Assembly: GCA_032158295.1 (NCBI GenBank)
Contig: CM063246.1
Span: 16,713,168 to 16,777,167, forward strand
Direction: 5' to 3'
Source of the DNA: Pycnopodia helianthoides
Taxonomy: Eukaryota > Echinodermata > Asteroidea > Forcipulatida > Asteriidae
Length of the DNA stretch: 64,000 bases
Part shown: in pieces, positions 48,001 to 63,000 of the stretch
How positions within the stretch are numbered: the stretch's first letter is position 1
Layout of the letters: each line of letters opens with the position of its first letter
Notes under the pieces: model-generated
The model's database searches: none
What the model saw: the letters and a program-made list of their open reading frames with translations, nothing else
Told to the model about the DNA's origin: nothing
Made by a program: the position numbers and the translations under genes

Positions 48001-51000
48001 GTTTGTATCATCCGATAAAACACTGACCCACCTACCAGCACAGTTTGTATCATCCGTTAAAACACTGACCCACCTAACAGCAGTTTGTATCATCCATTAA
48101 AACACTGACCCACCTAACAGCAGTTTGTATCATCCATTAAAACACTGACCCACCTAACAGCACAGTTTACATCATCCGTTAAAACACTGACCCACCTAAC
48201 AGCAGTTTGTATCATCCATTAAAACACTGACCCACCTAACAGCAGTTTGTATCATCCATTAAAACACTGACCCACCTAACAGCACAGTTTGTATCATCCA
48301 TTAAAACACTGACCCACCTAACAGCACAGTTTGTATCATCCATTAAAACACTGACCCACCTAACAGCAGTTTGTATCATCCATTAAAACACTGACCCACC
48401 TACCAGCACAGTTTGTATCATCCATTAAAACACTGACCCACCTAACAGCACAGTTTGTATCATCCGTTAAAACACTGACCCACCTAACAGCACAGTTTGT
48501 ATCATCCATTAAAACACTGACCCACCTACCAGCACAGTTTGTATCATCCGTTAAAACACTGACCCACCTAACAGCAGTTTGTATCATCCGTTAAAACACT
48601 GACCCACCTAACAGCACAGTTTGTATCATCCATTAAAACACTGACCCACCTACCAGCACAGTTTGTATCATCCGTTAAAACACTGACCCACCTAACAGCA
48701 GTTTGTATCATCCGTTAAAACACTGACCCACCTAACAGCAGTTTGTATCATCCATTAAAACACTGACCCACCTAACAGCACAGTTTGTATCATCCAATAA
48801 AACACTGACCCACCTAACAGCAGTTTGTATCATCCGTTAAAACACTGACCCACCTAACAGCACAGTTTGTATCATCCGTTAAAACACTGACCCACCTAAC
48901 AGCAGTTTGTATCATCCGATAAAACACTGACCCACCTAACAGCAGTTTGTATCATCCGATAAAACACTGACCCACCTAACAGCAGTTTGTAACATCCAAT
49001 AAAACACTGACCCACCTAACAGCAGTTTGTATCATCCGATAAAACACTGACCCACCTACCAGCACAGTTTGTATCATCCGTTAAAACACTGACCCACCTA
49101 ACAGCAGTTTGTATCATCCGATAAAACACTGACCCACCTACCAGCACAGTTTGTATCATCCGTTAAAACACTGACCCACCTAACAGCAGTTTGTATCATC
49201 CGTTAAAACACTGACCCACCTAACAGCACAGTTTGTATCATCCGTTAAAACACTGACCCACCTACCAGCACAGTTTGTATCATCCGTTAAAACACTGACC
49301 CACCTAACAGCAGTTTGTATCATCCGTTAAAACACTGACCCACCTAACAGCACAGTTTGTATCATCCGTTAAAACACTGACCCACCTAACAGCAGTTTGT
49401 ATCATCCGATAAAACACTGACCCACCTAACAGCAGTTTGTAACATCCAATAAAACACTGACCCACCTAACAGCAGTTTGTATCATCCGATAAAACACTGA
49501 CCCACCTACCAGCACAGTTTGTATCATCCGTTAAAACACTGACCCACCTAACAGCAGTTTGTATCATCCGATAAAACACTGACCCACCTACCAGCACAGT
49601 TTGTATCATCCGTTAAAACACTGACCCACCTAACAGCAGTTTGTATCATCCGATAAAACACTGACCCACCTACCAGCACAGTTTGTATCATCCGTTAAAA
49701 CACTGACCCACCTACCAGCACAGTTTGTATCATCCGTTAAAACACTGACCCACCTAACAGCAGTTTGTATCATCCGATAAAACACTGACCCACCTAACAG
49801 CACAGTTTGTATCATCCGTTAAAACACTGACCCACCTAACAGCACAGTTTGTATTATCCGTTAAAACACTGACCCACCTAACAGCAGTTTGTATCATCCG
49901 ATAAAACACTGACCCACCTAACAGCAGTTTGTAACATCCAATAAAACACTGACCCACCTAACAGCAGTTTGTATCATCCGATAAAACACTGACCCACCTA
50001 CAGCAGTTTGTATCATCCGTTAAAACACTGACCCACCTAACAGCAGTTTGTATCATCCGATAAAACACTGACCCACCTACCAGCACAGTTTGTATCATCC
50101 GTTAAAACACTGACCCACCTAACAGCAGTTTGTATCATCCATTAAAACACTGACCCACCTAACAGCAGTTTGTATCATCCGTTAAAACACTGACCCACCT
50201 ACCAGCACAGTTTGTATCATCCGTTAAAACACTGACCCACCTAACAGCAGTTTGTATCATCCGATAAAACACTGACCCACCTAACAGCACAGTTTGTATC
50301 ATCCGTTAAAACACTGACCCACCTAACAGCACAGTTTGTATTATCCGTTAAAACACTGACCCACCTAACAGCAGTTTGTATCATCCGATAAAACACTGAC
50401 CCACCTAACAGCAGTTTGTAACATCCAATAAAACACTGACCCACCTAACAGCAGTTTGTATCATCCGATAAAACACTGACCCACCTACCAGCACAGTTTG
50501 TATCATCCGTTAAAACACTGACCCACCTAACAGCAGTTTGTATCATCCATTAAAACACTGACCCACCTAACAGCAGTTTGTATCATCCATTAAAACACTG
50601 ACCCACCTAACAGCACAGTTTACATCATCCGTTAAAACACTGACCCACCTAACAGCAGTTTGTATCATCCATTAAAACACTGACCCACCTAACAGCAGTT
50701 TGTATCATCCATTAAAACACTGACCCACCTAACAGCACAGTTTGTATCATCCATTAAAACACTGACCCACCTAACAGCACAGTTTGTATCATCCATTAAA
50801 ACACTGACCCACCTAACAGCAGTTTGTATCATCCATTAAAACACTGACCCACCTACCAGCACAGTTTGTATCATCCATTAAAACACTGACCCACCTAACA
50901 GCACAGTTTGTATCATCCGTTAAAACACTGACCCACCTAACAGCACAGTTTGTATCATCCATTAAAACACTGACCCACCTACCAGCACAGTTTGTATCAT

Positions 51001-54000
51001 CCGTTAAAACACTGACCCACCTAACAGCAGTTTGTATCATCCGTTAAAACACTGACCCACCTAACAGCACAGTTTGTATCATCCATTAAAACACTGACCC
51101 ACCTACCAGCACAGTTTGTATCATCCGTTAAAACACTGACCCACCTAACAGCAGTTTGTATCATCCGTTAAAACACTGACCCACCTAACAGCAGTTTGTA
51201 TCATCCATTAAAACACTGACCCACCTAACAGCACAGTTTGTATCATCCATTAAAACACTGACCCACCTAACAGCAGTTTGTATCATCCGTTAAAACACTG
51301 ACCCACCTAACAGCAGTTTGTATCATCCATTAAAACACTGACCCACCTAACAGCAGTTTCTGCCAGGCTTATTTTTTTGTTTAGAAAGACCATCATTGAC
51401 TTATTGCCTAGATCACAAATTGAAATAGTAATAGTTAAAGGATACGCATGTTGGATGAGATGCTCCTTTGATGTCTGCTTAGGTAATAGCGACTTGTTTT
51501 TAGCAGTAGGCTTAGGTTTTCAGTAGACTCATTACTGTTGTTGAGTACCTTCAAGTGCTGTCCATATCTTTACAAAATACAGGAATAAAAGCAAGTATTT
51601 CAAGTGTTGAAACATTTGGAAATTGTGCTTAGATCATTGATTTGGAAGAGAAAAAGAATTTCCATTCTCTAGTTCTTAAACAAACACTAAAGCCGATCTG
51701 TTCCAATTTTATGAAAGCTCCAGTTTTAGTAAAAAAAAAAAGAAAAGTGTTAATGTTTGTTTAATATTTGAGCTAATTTTGATTTTGGCAATTAAGCAAG
51801 CAAAGGATATTATTTAATAAATATGATGATTACGTAGTCGGAAGCATCCTGACTGACATGAAATGTGCTTACACACACGATCAGATTCCTTTAAACTTCA
51901 ATAAGTTACATTGACAAGTTTAAAATGTTTTTGAAAAGTTAGCAGTCATTTTTATATTGACACAAGCAAGATACCACCTAAGGCTTAAAGTTCATTTTTA
52001 GCATTCAGTTTTAAAAACGAAATTGTATTTAAAGGTACAATGTTAAAATAATTATTCTACAGATCATCTACATATGAAAAGTTAAAGACCAAGTTGCTTG
52101 GAATTCTGACAAGAGTAAAGTACTCACCTGATAACCATTTTGATGCCTAGTATATGTAATGCAGGTAACTTCTGTGCTTTGAGGGCGCTGTCTGATAACT
52201 TACAAGACTTGCTGGTGAATACCTCATTATGAGGAATGAGAAGTTGTGCAGTTATAGCATCATCCAATAGGTCAGCTAGTACTACATTGGATAACAAAAA
52301 CACCATCAATTAATCAAAGAAATAACTACATTATGATTATATGGAAACTAACAATAGCACTGATTAGTGTACTTTTGGTGTATCAGGAGGTGTATCTTTG
52401 GTTAACTTTGTCAATGCTTATTATATTGGAATCTATCTCATCAAGAGGTAATGACTGAGATTTGTGATATATTCTGCAGACAAACAATCCAACAAAACTG
52501 GCAGGGTTGTCAAATGTGAGCCACTGGTAGATTTTGATAAAAATGTGAATTTCTTCACAATGTATTTTGTTTCATTATTCAATTGCAAAGTTTATAATTG
52601 GGAATTAGAAGTGGTTAAGTTTGAAATCTGTATGAATGCAAATACTTGATAACAACTAAAAATTGCATTTTAGTTTCTAAACTTTCTAATGATCAATGAG
52701 AACACATACATATAACATTCTAAGCTAATGATAAGCAATGTGATCCTACTCCGCTGATAAGGAATAATTTACCTTTATTAGACAATGAGTGAGGTTTTCT
52801 TGTCAAGCAGGTCAAGAAGTGTTGTTGACATTCCTCCAGCCAAGTCTCAGCATCAGACACTGATTTCAATGGAGTCTTATAGCTTAGAAACTGGCTCAAT
52901 TCACTTTCTGTAAATGAAGTAAACATTTCAAGTCCATTTCTTAATTCATCAACAATTAAATATAGGTTGTCCCGGTCATTTTTGGCAATTAAGTGTCATG
53001 TTTAAACGCCACATTGTTCTATTTCCCAAGAAATTGAAAGCTCCTCAAAACAGTCATTTAGTTTCACGATTCGCACACACACACAGAACAAACAGCCACT
53101 TGTGTGTGTCTCACATGCGTTGGTGATAAGACTTAAGACCTTTGAACCTTTGGAGGTGGACAGCGTCATTTTTTCTTATAGGGACCATGTGCTATTTTTA
53201 GACTATTGTCATCTTAAGATTGCGCTCTATCAACGGCTGTTTGCTGCATTATAATCGCATGTTTAAAACTCAAAATACAACTTGTCAAACTTCAAAGGGT
53301 GGTTGCGGGCGGTATGCAGAGTAATAGGCAGGGCGGCTGTGGGTGGTACACGTTCTAAACATTTTTTTAAAAGTGCAAGCACTTAAAAAAAAAATTGTAC
53401 AAAATATGAACTCACAAACAGGCCAACAACAAAAAACATGGAAAACAGGACAATACCAACCTACAAATAAACCATAAACCTCCACTTTGTGATAAACTTA
53501 TGCGTTGTACTTGAGCTACTCTTAACCATACTTTTGCCCCTATTCCACAGAAAGTCAAACACAATACTTTCAATCTGCTTAACTACCTGGCAGGATACAT
53601 GGATACAAGATCCCAAGTATACAAATTGTGACAATGCAAAGGTTTTTATCCAAAGAATCTTACCAGAAAGGTCCACTCCATTAATTTATTTCCCATCTCT
53701 ATATTCAACATCAGTTAAATATGAGTTATTGAATTTCCAGTGACAAGGACCTTTACCAGGATCTTTATACAAACTAATGGCAGTAAAAACGTAGAATGGT
53801 CAAATCCAGCCTACATTGAATCAGAGGGTTCTGTTGCCTCCAAGTGAATCTATTTTCTTTGGGATTTTTGTATCTACAAATGTCTATTAAATCAAACCAA
53901 TCAATGACATCTTCAATTGCACTAATAATACTCTTTAGGCTTTTCTGTACCACTTTTTTGTGAAGATTTTTATTTAAAACACAATTGAAGTCACCACCTA

Positions 54001-57000
54001 AAATACTGCTATCCTTGTCTTAGAGTTTTCTTTCAAGGAACAAATGTTTCAAGTTAGTGTAAAAACAAAATTAAGCCTGCTCTATATAGGGTGCATAAAT
54101 ATTAATCAAGGAGAAATGTTTCTCAGCTTTCATTACATCAATGATCAAAATTCTACCTCTGTCGTCCTTACACACATGTGTCAAGTCTATACCATTACCA
54201 TTACGAAAGACAATAGCCACCCCTCTGCTGTTGCTACTACCATGAGAAAAAAAATGACTTTTCCTCCCCATTCATGCTGACATTGCCTTTCATTTTTTTT
54301 TGGACACTATGAGTTTCTTGAAGAAAATAATGTCTCCTTCAAATTTTCTGCACCAGTTAAAGATACTTCTTTTCTTCTACTTCTTTTCTTCTTAAAATTA
54401 CAAAGACCTCTCACATTAAGAGAGACAATATTTAATTTAACACTCATTAAATCATTTGCTAATAGTTGTATCCATTCTAGGAATATAACAACATTGATGA
54501 ACCCAGGGGATAAATCACAGCTTCAGACGGTTATCACAACAAACACAAATTTACAGACAGGTTGAGTGTTTACAAAAAGGACAATAGCATAAAAACAAGA
54601 AAAAACAAAATTCGAGTTGAACAGAACTTTCCTCATGATCAATAAAACAAAACTGGCACGTCTAGGCAGGGTACAGTAAAAGGCAGGGCACAGTAATAGG
54701 CAGGGCACAGTAATAGGCAGGGCACAGTAATAGGCAGGGCACAGTAATAGGCAGGGCACAGTAATAGGCAGGGCACAGTAATAGGCAGGGCACAGTAATA
54801 GGCAGGGCACAGTAATAGGCAGGGCACAGTAATAGGCAGGGCAGCTGTGGGTGGTACACGTTCTAAACAGTTAACAGATAATGACTTACTGAGAGAGATC
54901 TTGACTTATAATTAAACACTATGGATATTGGAACAATGTGGAATAAAGGCAAGGGATAGGGGTTAACTTACCTTGCTTACTACTTGGGGACCTTGTAACA
55001 CTAGGAGTATACTCCTTAGGTACTGGTAGAGTAGAGAACAGAGGCCAGGGATAGGGGTCACTACCATCCTTCAGTAAGGTGTGTGGTGGCAGAAGTCTTT
55101 CTGTTGGTCCACCAATGACATTAGTTCTCACTAGCAAATGGTTACGCTCGATGGACAGCAAGTCAATCACAATGGCTGAATCACTGAAGAAAAATACATC
55201 CTCTCATGTCAAAATCATAAATCCAATGAACACACTTTGTAATTTTGGGGGCAATTCTAAGGTGTGTTATATGTTAACAGAGACACTGTAAAAATAAATA
55301 AAACATTTTAAGCTGCCATGTGTGTGAAAAACGCACCGTAACATTTACATTCGTTCATTTTTATTTTAAATGTCAAGTAATGAACCACAAGGGAAACTGA
55401 CTGGGTAAATTTCAAATGGTTTGGGGTTGAACAAAGAAAAATTGACTAGAGCGGGATTTGAACCAACGACCTCCGGATTAACGTACCGGCGCTCTACCAA
55501 CTGAGCTATCTAGCCCTATGTTGGCGGTCTCCCTATTTTGTCAATATCTTTGTTCGGGGGTGCCAGTCAGAAGCCATGCAACCGTTAACTGCAGTGTAGC
55601 CAGGGATCACACCCAAGTTTACGATACAACCTGGGAAGCGGCAGCCACGGGATCACCATGAGGGGATGCGACTTTTTTTATTTTAAATGTCAAGTAATGA
55701 ACCACAAGGGAAACTGACATGACAACACACATTTTTATTTTATTATTTTTTTAAATGAAATATCGCCTAACTCACAAGGTGAGGGCTACACTTAACTGAT
55801 TTGGGCTGTCGACCCAAATCAACTGTCACCAAGGGCATCTTGCCAACTACTTCTGGGGCTGAAACAGGGTTACCCCCTTCACAGTCCGTAAGGGTGTAGG
55901 CATGGGTATCATACACAAGGAGCCTGGCTGGTAGAGCAGAATGCAATACCTTCCCAACTTTTTACGTAGCAATTATGGTTAAGTGTGACCGGTATTCAAA
56001 CCCACACTCTACTGATGACAACACCAGAGCATGGGTCCAGTGAACTAGACCGCTCAGCCACGACATGCCACATGCTGGTTAATAATGTACCATACTCTTA
56101 AGAGCTTCATATAGAAACCTTTCTCAGATAATTATCTTTTTTTTTAAGAACACCACATTCCCTGTGAAGTACAAACGACCAAACTGCATTCTGCCACAAT
56201 CCAATGTGTCATCCAGTGTTAATCACCTGTTCTTTCTATAATTATTTGCAGAAGTGCATGAAATTGGATTGAATAGTTCATATGATTATACAGTATACTT
56301 CACACAACTGCCCTCTGACTTGTATTGAATACTCCCAGTTGCTGTTCATAGAATTTTCAATACATTTGATGATAAACTGGTTAGTCAACAGTATATAGTA
56401 TGCAGAAAAATATTCTCTTATGGCCTAAGCATTCAAGGGTACAGATTCCAAATTTAATTAACCAAGTGGTACAGGAGCTCAGATATTTATAATTTGAATG
56501 AATGACATATCAAGCACTATTATAGGTTGTTTCACAGTACAACTGTTATTGAACCCAAGTAGTTTGAATGTAATGGTTGGTTAAATGTTCAGTAATAATG
56601 CTTAAGAATACAACCATTTGTAACAATAGTGCTGACTTGTCAAGGCATTTCTAAATTGAAATGAATTTAACATGGCACCAAATGGCCATAAAGGTCTTGT
56701 ACACACAAAGCACATTGACAGTGAGGTGCACATCATCAAGCAGGTGACCCTTTTAGGGCTGTAGAGCATCAAGGGAAAGTCACTCTAAACAAGATCTATC
56801 ATCAACCCAACAACTATACAGGTGTCAGTTATTAGTGTCATAGTTGGGTGTATTCACCAAGCTGTACACTTGCACTTTTAGCTAACCACCAAGTAAATCA
56901 AAGCTTAATTAGACCATGTACGTACCCATTACGGTTTGCCTCCTGGGCATGTAAAAGCACATCCCAGATGTGGTACTGAGTCTCCAGTAATAACAATGAA

Positions 57001-60000
57001 TCTAAGCATGATGTCATTACCGTCAGAAGCCTACAAGACAAATACAAATATTTAATGACTAAATGTACTCAATCTAATAACTCAATTGACCATTGAAAGA
57101 ACTAGCCCTAAGTTTATTTAAAAAAACACTTGATTACAACGTAAATTTACTAACTAAATCAATGACTTATTAATATTGAACAAAAGTTATTATAAGAAAT
57201 CTAGTGACATTGAGTCTTGAGGGCCGTTTTGAATGGAGTTACCAACTTATTTCTTCACTCACTTATGAAGTTGTAATGTTACATAAAGCTTAAAGAGTCA
57301 TCAATAGTCGTTCCCAGAAGTTGTATATTTAATGTATAAAACGATATTTTCCTATAAGAAAAACACTTATTTTCAAGGTGTATTATTGTTTTAACACAAA
57401 TCTATCCAAGCGCTGGAACCAGAACAAGAAGAGAACAAAATTGTACAACCAAAATAAAACTGCAATTGCTACAAAACTACTTTGTTTGTGCCCTATATAA
57501 TCAGCAATCCTACCTCAGACCAAAGATATGCGACTGTTCATAATTGAATAAAGAGTGAATCTTAGCATCACTGTCTACTATTATCAGTCGCTCAATAACT
57601 CCCTGTAAAAACACAACAAGATAATTAATAAGATAAGAACAAGTAAAATATTGACAAAAGTAATATCAGATTTTATGGGAATACGCCAATGGCACTCCAC
57701 ACTAACGACATCACTTTTGCTTAAAATGCCCGAATGTCAGACAAACTTTTCACCCCCTTGCGATCAGTACACCGGCGCACCAGACCACTGTACACTGTAG
57801 TACAGTACATGCTAGTAAACATACAGCTTCTATTAGTGAAATTTAATACATTGTCTCAGATCCGGGTACTGAGCTCCATTTTTAGCATTAGTGTAGAGTG
57901 CTATTGTCTGTTATACTGAAACATCTACATACTACTTCAGAGTCCAATTTGATATGAGGTGGTAAAACTGGTAAAGCTATGAGTCCTTGATTCAAATACT
58001 AACCAGTATATGATGAGGAGCTTCTCTGAGTGAGTAATACTCTTTACATGGTAGTGGTTGATCAGCCAAGATCTCATATACAGCTGGATATGCTGATAAC
58101 ATGTTTATCATCCGCACAAAATACTGCAAAAATAAATATATATACATATAAGAAGAACACCCACCAACAAAAGGGCTGGTAAGCTGTTGGTAGAGCACTC
58201 TATGGTGTTGGAAAGATCACAAGTTTTGTTTTTTATTACTTCAGATCTAATCCATGTTATAAAACTGATGCTTAGAACGTTGAAATAGACTGGCCCCTTC
58301 CTTGTAAAATATGTCACTCAGTTATCGCATACATGAAACTAGACAAAAAGATAGTAACAATGTGATCAAGGTCTATGGAAGGCAGAAATTAAATTGCTAA
58401 ATTAAGGTACAAAAAGTTTCCATCCAAAGTGTTTGTCTTCTTCGTTAAGACTGAGAAAGTAAAGTACAGATTAAGCACTGAAAGACAGAGAAAGTACAAC
58501 ATAATTTGAATAATAATACCAGAGTCTTATAAAGCGCACCTATCTACCAATAAGGTGTCAAGACCGGGACTCAGACCCACACTCTACTGATCAGAAACAC
58601 CAGACCTTGAGTCTACTGCGCTTGACCACTTGGCCATGACACGTGGGCTAGAGAGCAAGTTGGTTCAACGTGGTAACGAAGAGGTTTGACTGGCTTTTTA
58701 TTCAACATAACTTTCAACAATACTTGGTATATCTTTGATAAGAATACTTACCTTATGAGCAGTACGATCAATGGGTTCTACAGGTATTGGGCTTGGTCTG
58801 ATCATACGCTGGCCATCGCTACCACACTCTAACACAGACCATAAACCCTGTACAACAGCTCCAATGAATCCTGCAATAAACATACAATGACAATCAAGGT
58901 TATCTACATGTATCATTAAGTGTGGAAATGGACATATATATCTTCTTTTTGAACTATTTTGAGTTTTCATATTTTGTTGTTTACCTGTGCCCTGTAGTGC
59001 TACAATACCAGGAGCTGTAGCAGCAACTTGAGTCACCATACTTCCATATCCAAACTTCTCTGTTTTACTCACCTACACAAACATCACAATACAAATATGG
59101 TAACAAGATTCCAAAGTAAATTGAGGAATGATGTTTCAGATCAAATACATTTAGAGCAAACATTAAAATTATCCAAAATATATAGTGCTCCGTCTACAGG
59201 AATCTCAAAGCAACAATTGGGGGGGGGGAGGGTTCAAATAATTGTGAGATACTGACTGATTCTAAAGCATCGTGCAATTTTCTGTTTGCTCTATTGTAAA
59301 CGAACATTGTATGGCAAGGTTAAGAATTCAAGAAGTTGCACGATTTTAACAGTAATGTTGGTCTCAATAGTGGTACAATATGCTCAGTTATTTCTGATTT
59401 TAATTTTGACAAAAAGCCTAAATACCTGGAGCTGCTTAGCTGATCTGTTGTACATGTATGCTATACATTCATTGATAGCTCCTGTCTGTTGTAGTAAGAG
59501 TAGGCCCTATGGATACAACAATCAAGTGAGCAAACGATACAATCAAATCAAATCAAACTAAATTAAACTAAATTAAATTAAATTAAATCAAATTAAATCA
59601 AATTAAATCAAATTAAATCAAATTAAATCAAATTAAATCATTCAATCATTAACCAAACAATCAATCAATCAATCATCAATCAACCAATCAATCATTCAAT
59701 CAATCAACCAACCAACCAATCAACTACAATATTCATATTTATCCAAATCAATAATTGTCAATTCTGTTTAATTTATCAATCTCCCATTGAACAGTGAACT
59801 TCAATTCAGATCTCAGTTTGGTATCTTTATATCTAAAAAATTTACATTGCAGGAAGAAATTCTGCATACATGTCTAAAAATATCAATGTTCACAACAAGG
59901 CTATTTAGGAATTACTAATAGTGATGCCTGATACACAGTATGTATTTTAGAACTTTGGCTGATGACAGCTGGGCAATACATATAGTTCTCATTTGTAAAT

Positions 60001-63000
60001 TTTGAGACTTGTTTGTATTCTACAAGACATAAACAGCTTTGAATAAGAAACTAAATAAGAAAACACTTAATGAGGTTGTCAACACTATAGTGAATGTAAA
60101 TTGAGATTTACCTTTGGTGTACTGGCAAAGTTGAGCAAGTTGTCAATGAGTGTGCGTTCCCATGACTGCAATGCATCAACTCGTTGTGTTTGACTGTTAC
60201 CTAGCTTACTGGAATCAGTAGTCTCTTTGTTGTGTAGTGTATCTACTTGCTGTGTTTGACTGTTAACTTGACTAGTATCTTTACTGTCCTCATATCCCAT
60301 ACCAGGATCACTAGGGGTGGGTGTTCCTGCCAGCTCAAGGTCTCTACAAACCTAGGGCAAATTCAGTATCATGAACATTCTTAAAAATAATCACTATAAC
60401 AACCCATGTAAACCAACTTTAAAAAAATAAATACTAAAACTACTGTCTCATGAAGCTCCCTGCGGTGAAAAATATAAATATAAATCAAATCAAAGCAAAT
60501 GGTTTGTCTTATGAATATTTGTATATTGACCGAATTCACCTAATGTCATTATCACAATAATCTTGGTTGTGCCTTTTTGGGAGTCAATGTCCCATAGTGT
60601 TATACAGTGTAGAGCACATTTAAAATAATGCAGCGTTGACTCCCAAAATGTTGAGTGTGGTTGACAGTAGCTGCATGTCACATTGGTGCAAGGGTTCAAT
60701 ATAGTCATGTTCTGTCCGAGGATACAATATTCCTACATAAAGATCTCTAGAGGAAGGTGTTCCTTCCCATCTTTATAAACCTAGTATTCCTTGAGCATAC
60801 ATGTTTATCAATTTCTATCCAACTCACTTAAATGACTTTTTATTGTAAAAATGTACCATAAAAAGAAAATGAAACATCAAATTTTGAAGTACTTTGGAGT
60901 GTATTTTGCACTGCTTATCAAAAAATATTGTGCAAAGTAATGTGTAGGCATTCTGAACTCGAAAATGTAATTACAAGAAAGAGTTTAAACAACTACTGAC
61001 CTGTTTCCATGATTGTGCTATGTGATGATGTAAAGCATAGTGATTAAGAATCAGCAAGCCTTCACATGTACTATACAGCTGTCTACACACATACAGGAAT
61101 GCACCAGTCACATTGTGGGATGGCTGTATACACAAACTAGATGAAAATTCACCATCCAATGCTTGCTTTGTAAACTCTGCCATGGTGTGAATGGGTGCTG
61201 AACTGACAATTCAAAACAAAAAGATAAAGATGCTCAAATGAACCAAGTTTAATTAATAACCCTAACCCCAGAAAACAAAAACACAAAAAACAAACAAACA
61301 AAACAAACAGACAAATCAAATTAAAATTGGCCCGTTTTAAATGATTTCCAACCAAAACAAAAACAAGTGATAAAAGCATTCCAGTTGCAGCAGTGTGTCT
61401 GATTTATCATTGTGATTGATTCTAACCTGTTGTCTTTGAACCACTCGCCCTTTTCTCCATACAGGAGGAGCTTACGTCCAACTTCCCAAGAAGCTATTGT
61501 AGAAAGGATATCTGCAATGTGTAACATTCTGGACTCACTGCAAGCCTGCAGGAACAAAACAAAGACTTGGTTTAACCCTATAGAGACCATAGCCACAAGA
61601 CTTGACCTACTTTTGTGCTCAAACAAGAGGGTAACAGAAAAAGTATTGGACTGAATTGACATTTCCTAATGTTTCCCATGTAAACATAGAATGTACAATT
61701 CTCAATCAAAACCAAGTATTTCTGTTTCTTAATAATTTTCTTGACATTTTTCCTGCAAATATTCAGGGCAAAAATCAACAAGATTAGCAATATCTGGGCA
61801 TATGGTGATGATGATTATACAGAAATAAATGGTCTCTAAAGGGTAAGCAGAAACCAACTACATGTTCACCAATAGTAACCCATCACCTTTTGCATTAAGC
61901 AACTTAGCAGAGCATACGATAATTAATTAAATTAATGTAAGTATAGTATGCATCAGGGATAAAGAATAACACAAGTAAGTTGAACCGTACATCTATTTTC
62001 TGCAGGATCCAGAAAATGCTGACTATACAAACTTTCTCATACATCGTGTAGGGCCAAACTAATGGTACCCTCACATTGATATTTCATAAGCACTGTAATC
62101 TCTGTGCTTTAAGAGTCCTTTGGACAACACCCAATCCACCCACCACTGGGGTGGGATTTCAACAGGAATTAGAAACCATTCAAACATTGCAAGAGTAAAA
62201 AAACAAAATACTGCTCTTTATCCTTTTGTTAACAGAACCAGCTGTTAACTGCAGGATTTGAACCACTTGTAGTTAGGTACATTATGTCATCTAGTGATTC
62301 ACATCAGCTCTACAATGTGGGGTCATGGGTTTGAATCCCATTGGAGTGGCCTGTGGAGTTTTTTTGACAAGACTTAGAAAACACCGAGTATACAGTGCTT
62401 AACACACATTGCGAATAGTTAAAATAAAAATATTGGAAACCATATTGGTTTTCCCTAACACTAGATGTAGTTTGGTTAACCTGTACCTTATTACGCTTGA
62501 GCCACATGTGCACTGGATGTAAAAGCTCTGTTATTATAGCATCTTTGCACAAACAGCGACAGCAACTAGCTTTACTAAAACACAGAACTTTCAAGATCTC
62601 TGTTACCAAAGAAACCGGATCAAACCCACCTGTAGATCAAAACAAAATGTAACATCAACTTGTTATAACAGATATGTACTTGACAACATTTACAAACATT
62701 ATAACTGACCTATGTACCTGCCTCTTTCAGCATCTGACCAGTTAGATAGTGTCCACATTGTACGTAATCATATCAAAATTTTCAATAGACTGATGCACCT
62801 TTGGTCTACAAACCAATCAGATTCAGATTACCTTCCTGGTCTCATCTGCTGACAGCCCATGGTTAAGACAAGCAAACTCATTGGTTCCTAACTCAGGAGT
62901 ACCTCTTATCACATCATTTGTGGCGTGTCGTGGCCAAGCAGTCTAGTTCACCGGACACAATATGTAGTGTTGTCAGCAGCAGAGTGTGGGTTCGAATCCC

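Noticed and set aside
43889..51357. Many open frames on both strands of the satellite, and a CRISPR-like look of regular units
   Set aside because: Units are contiguous with no unique spacers and the DNA is eukaryotic. The frames repeat the same short motif.
55444..55515. Functional tRNA gene
   Set aside because: The anticodon loop lacks U33, the anticodon and T stems contain mismatches, and the context is a repeat-bounded insert. It is kept only as a pseudogene or SINE head.
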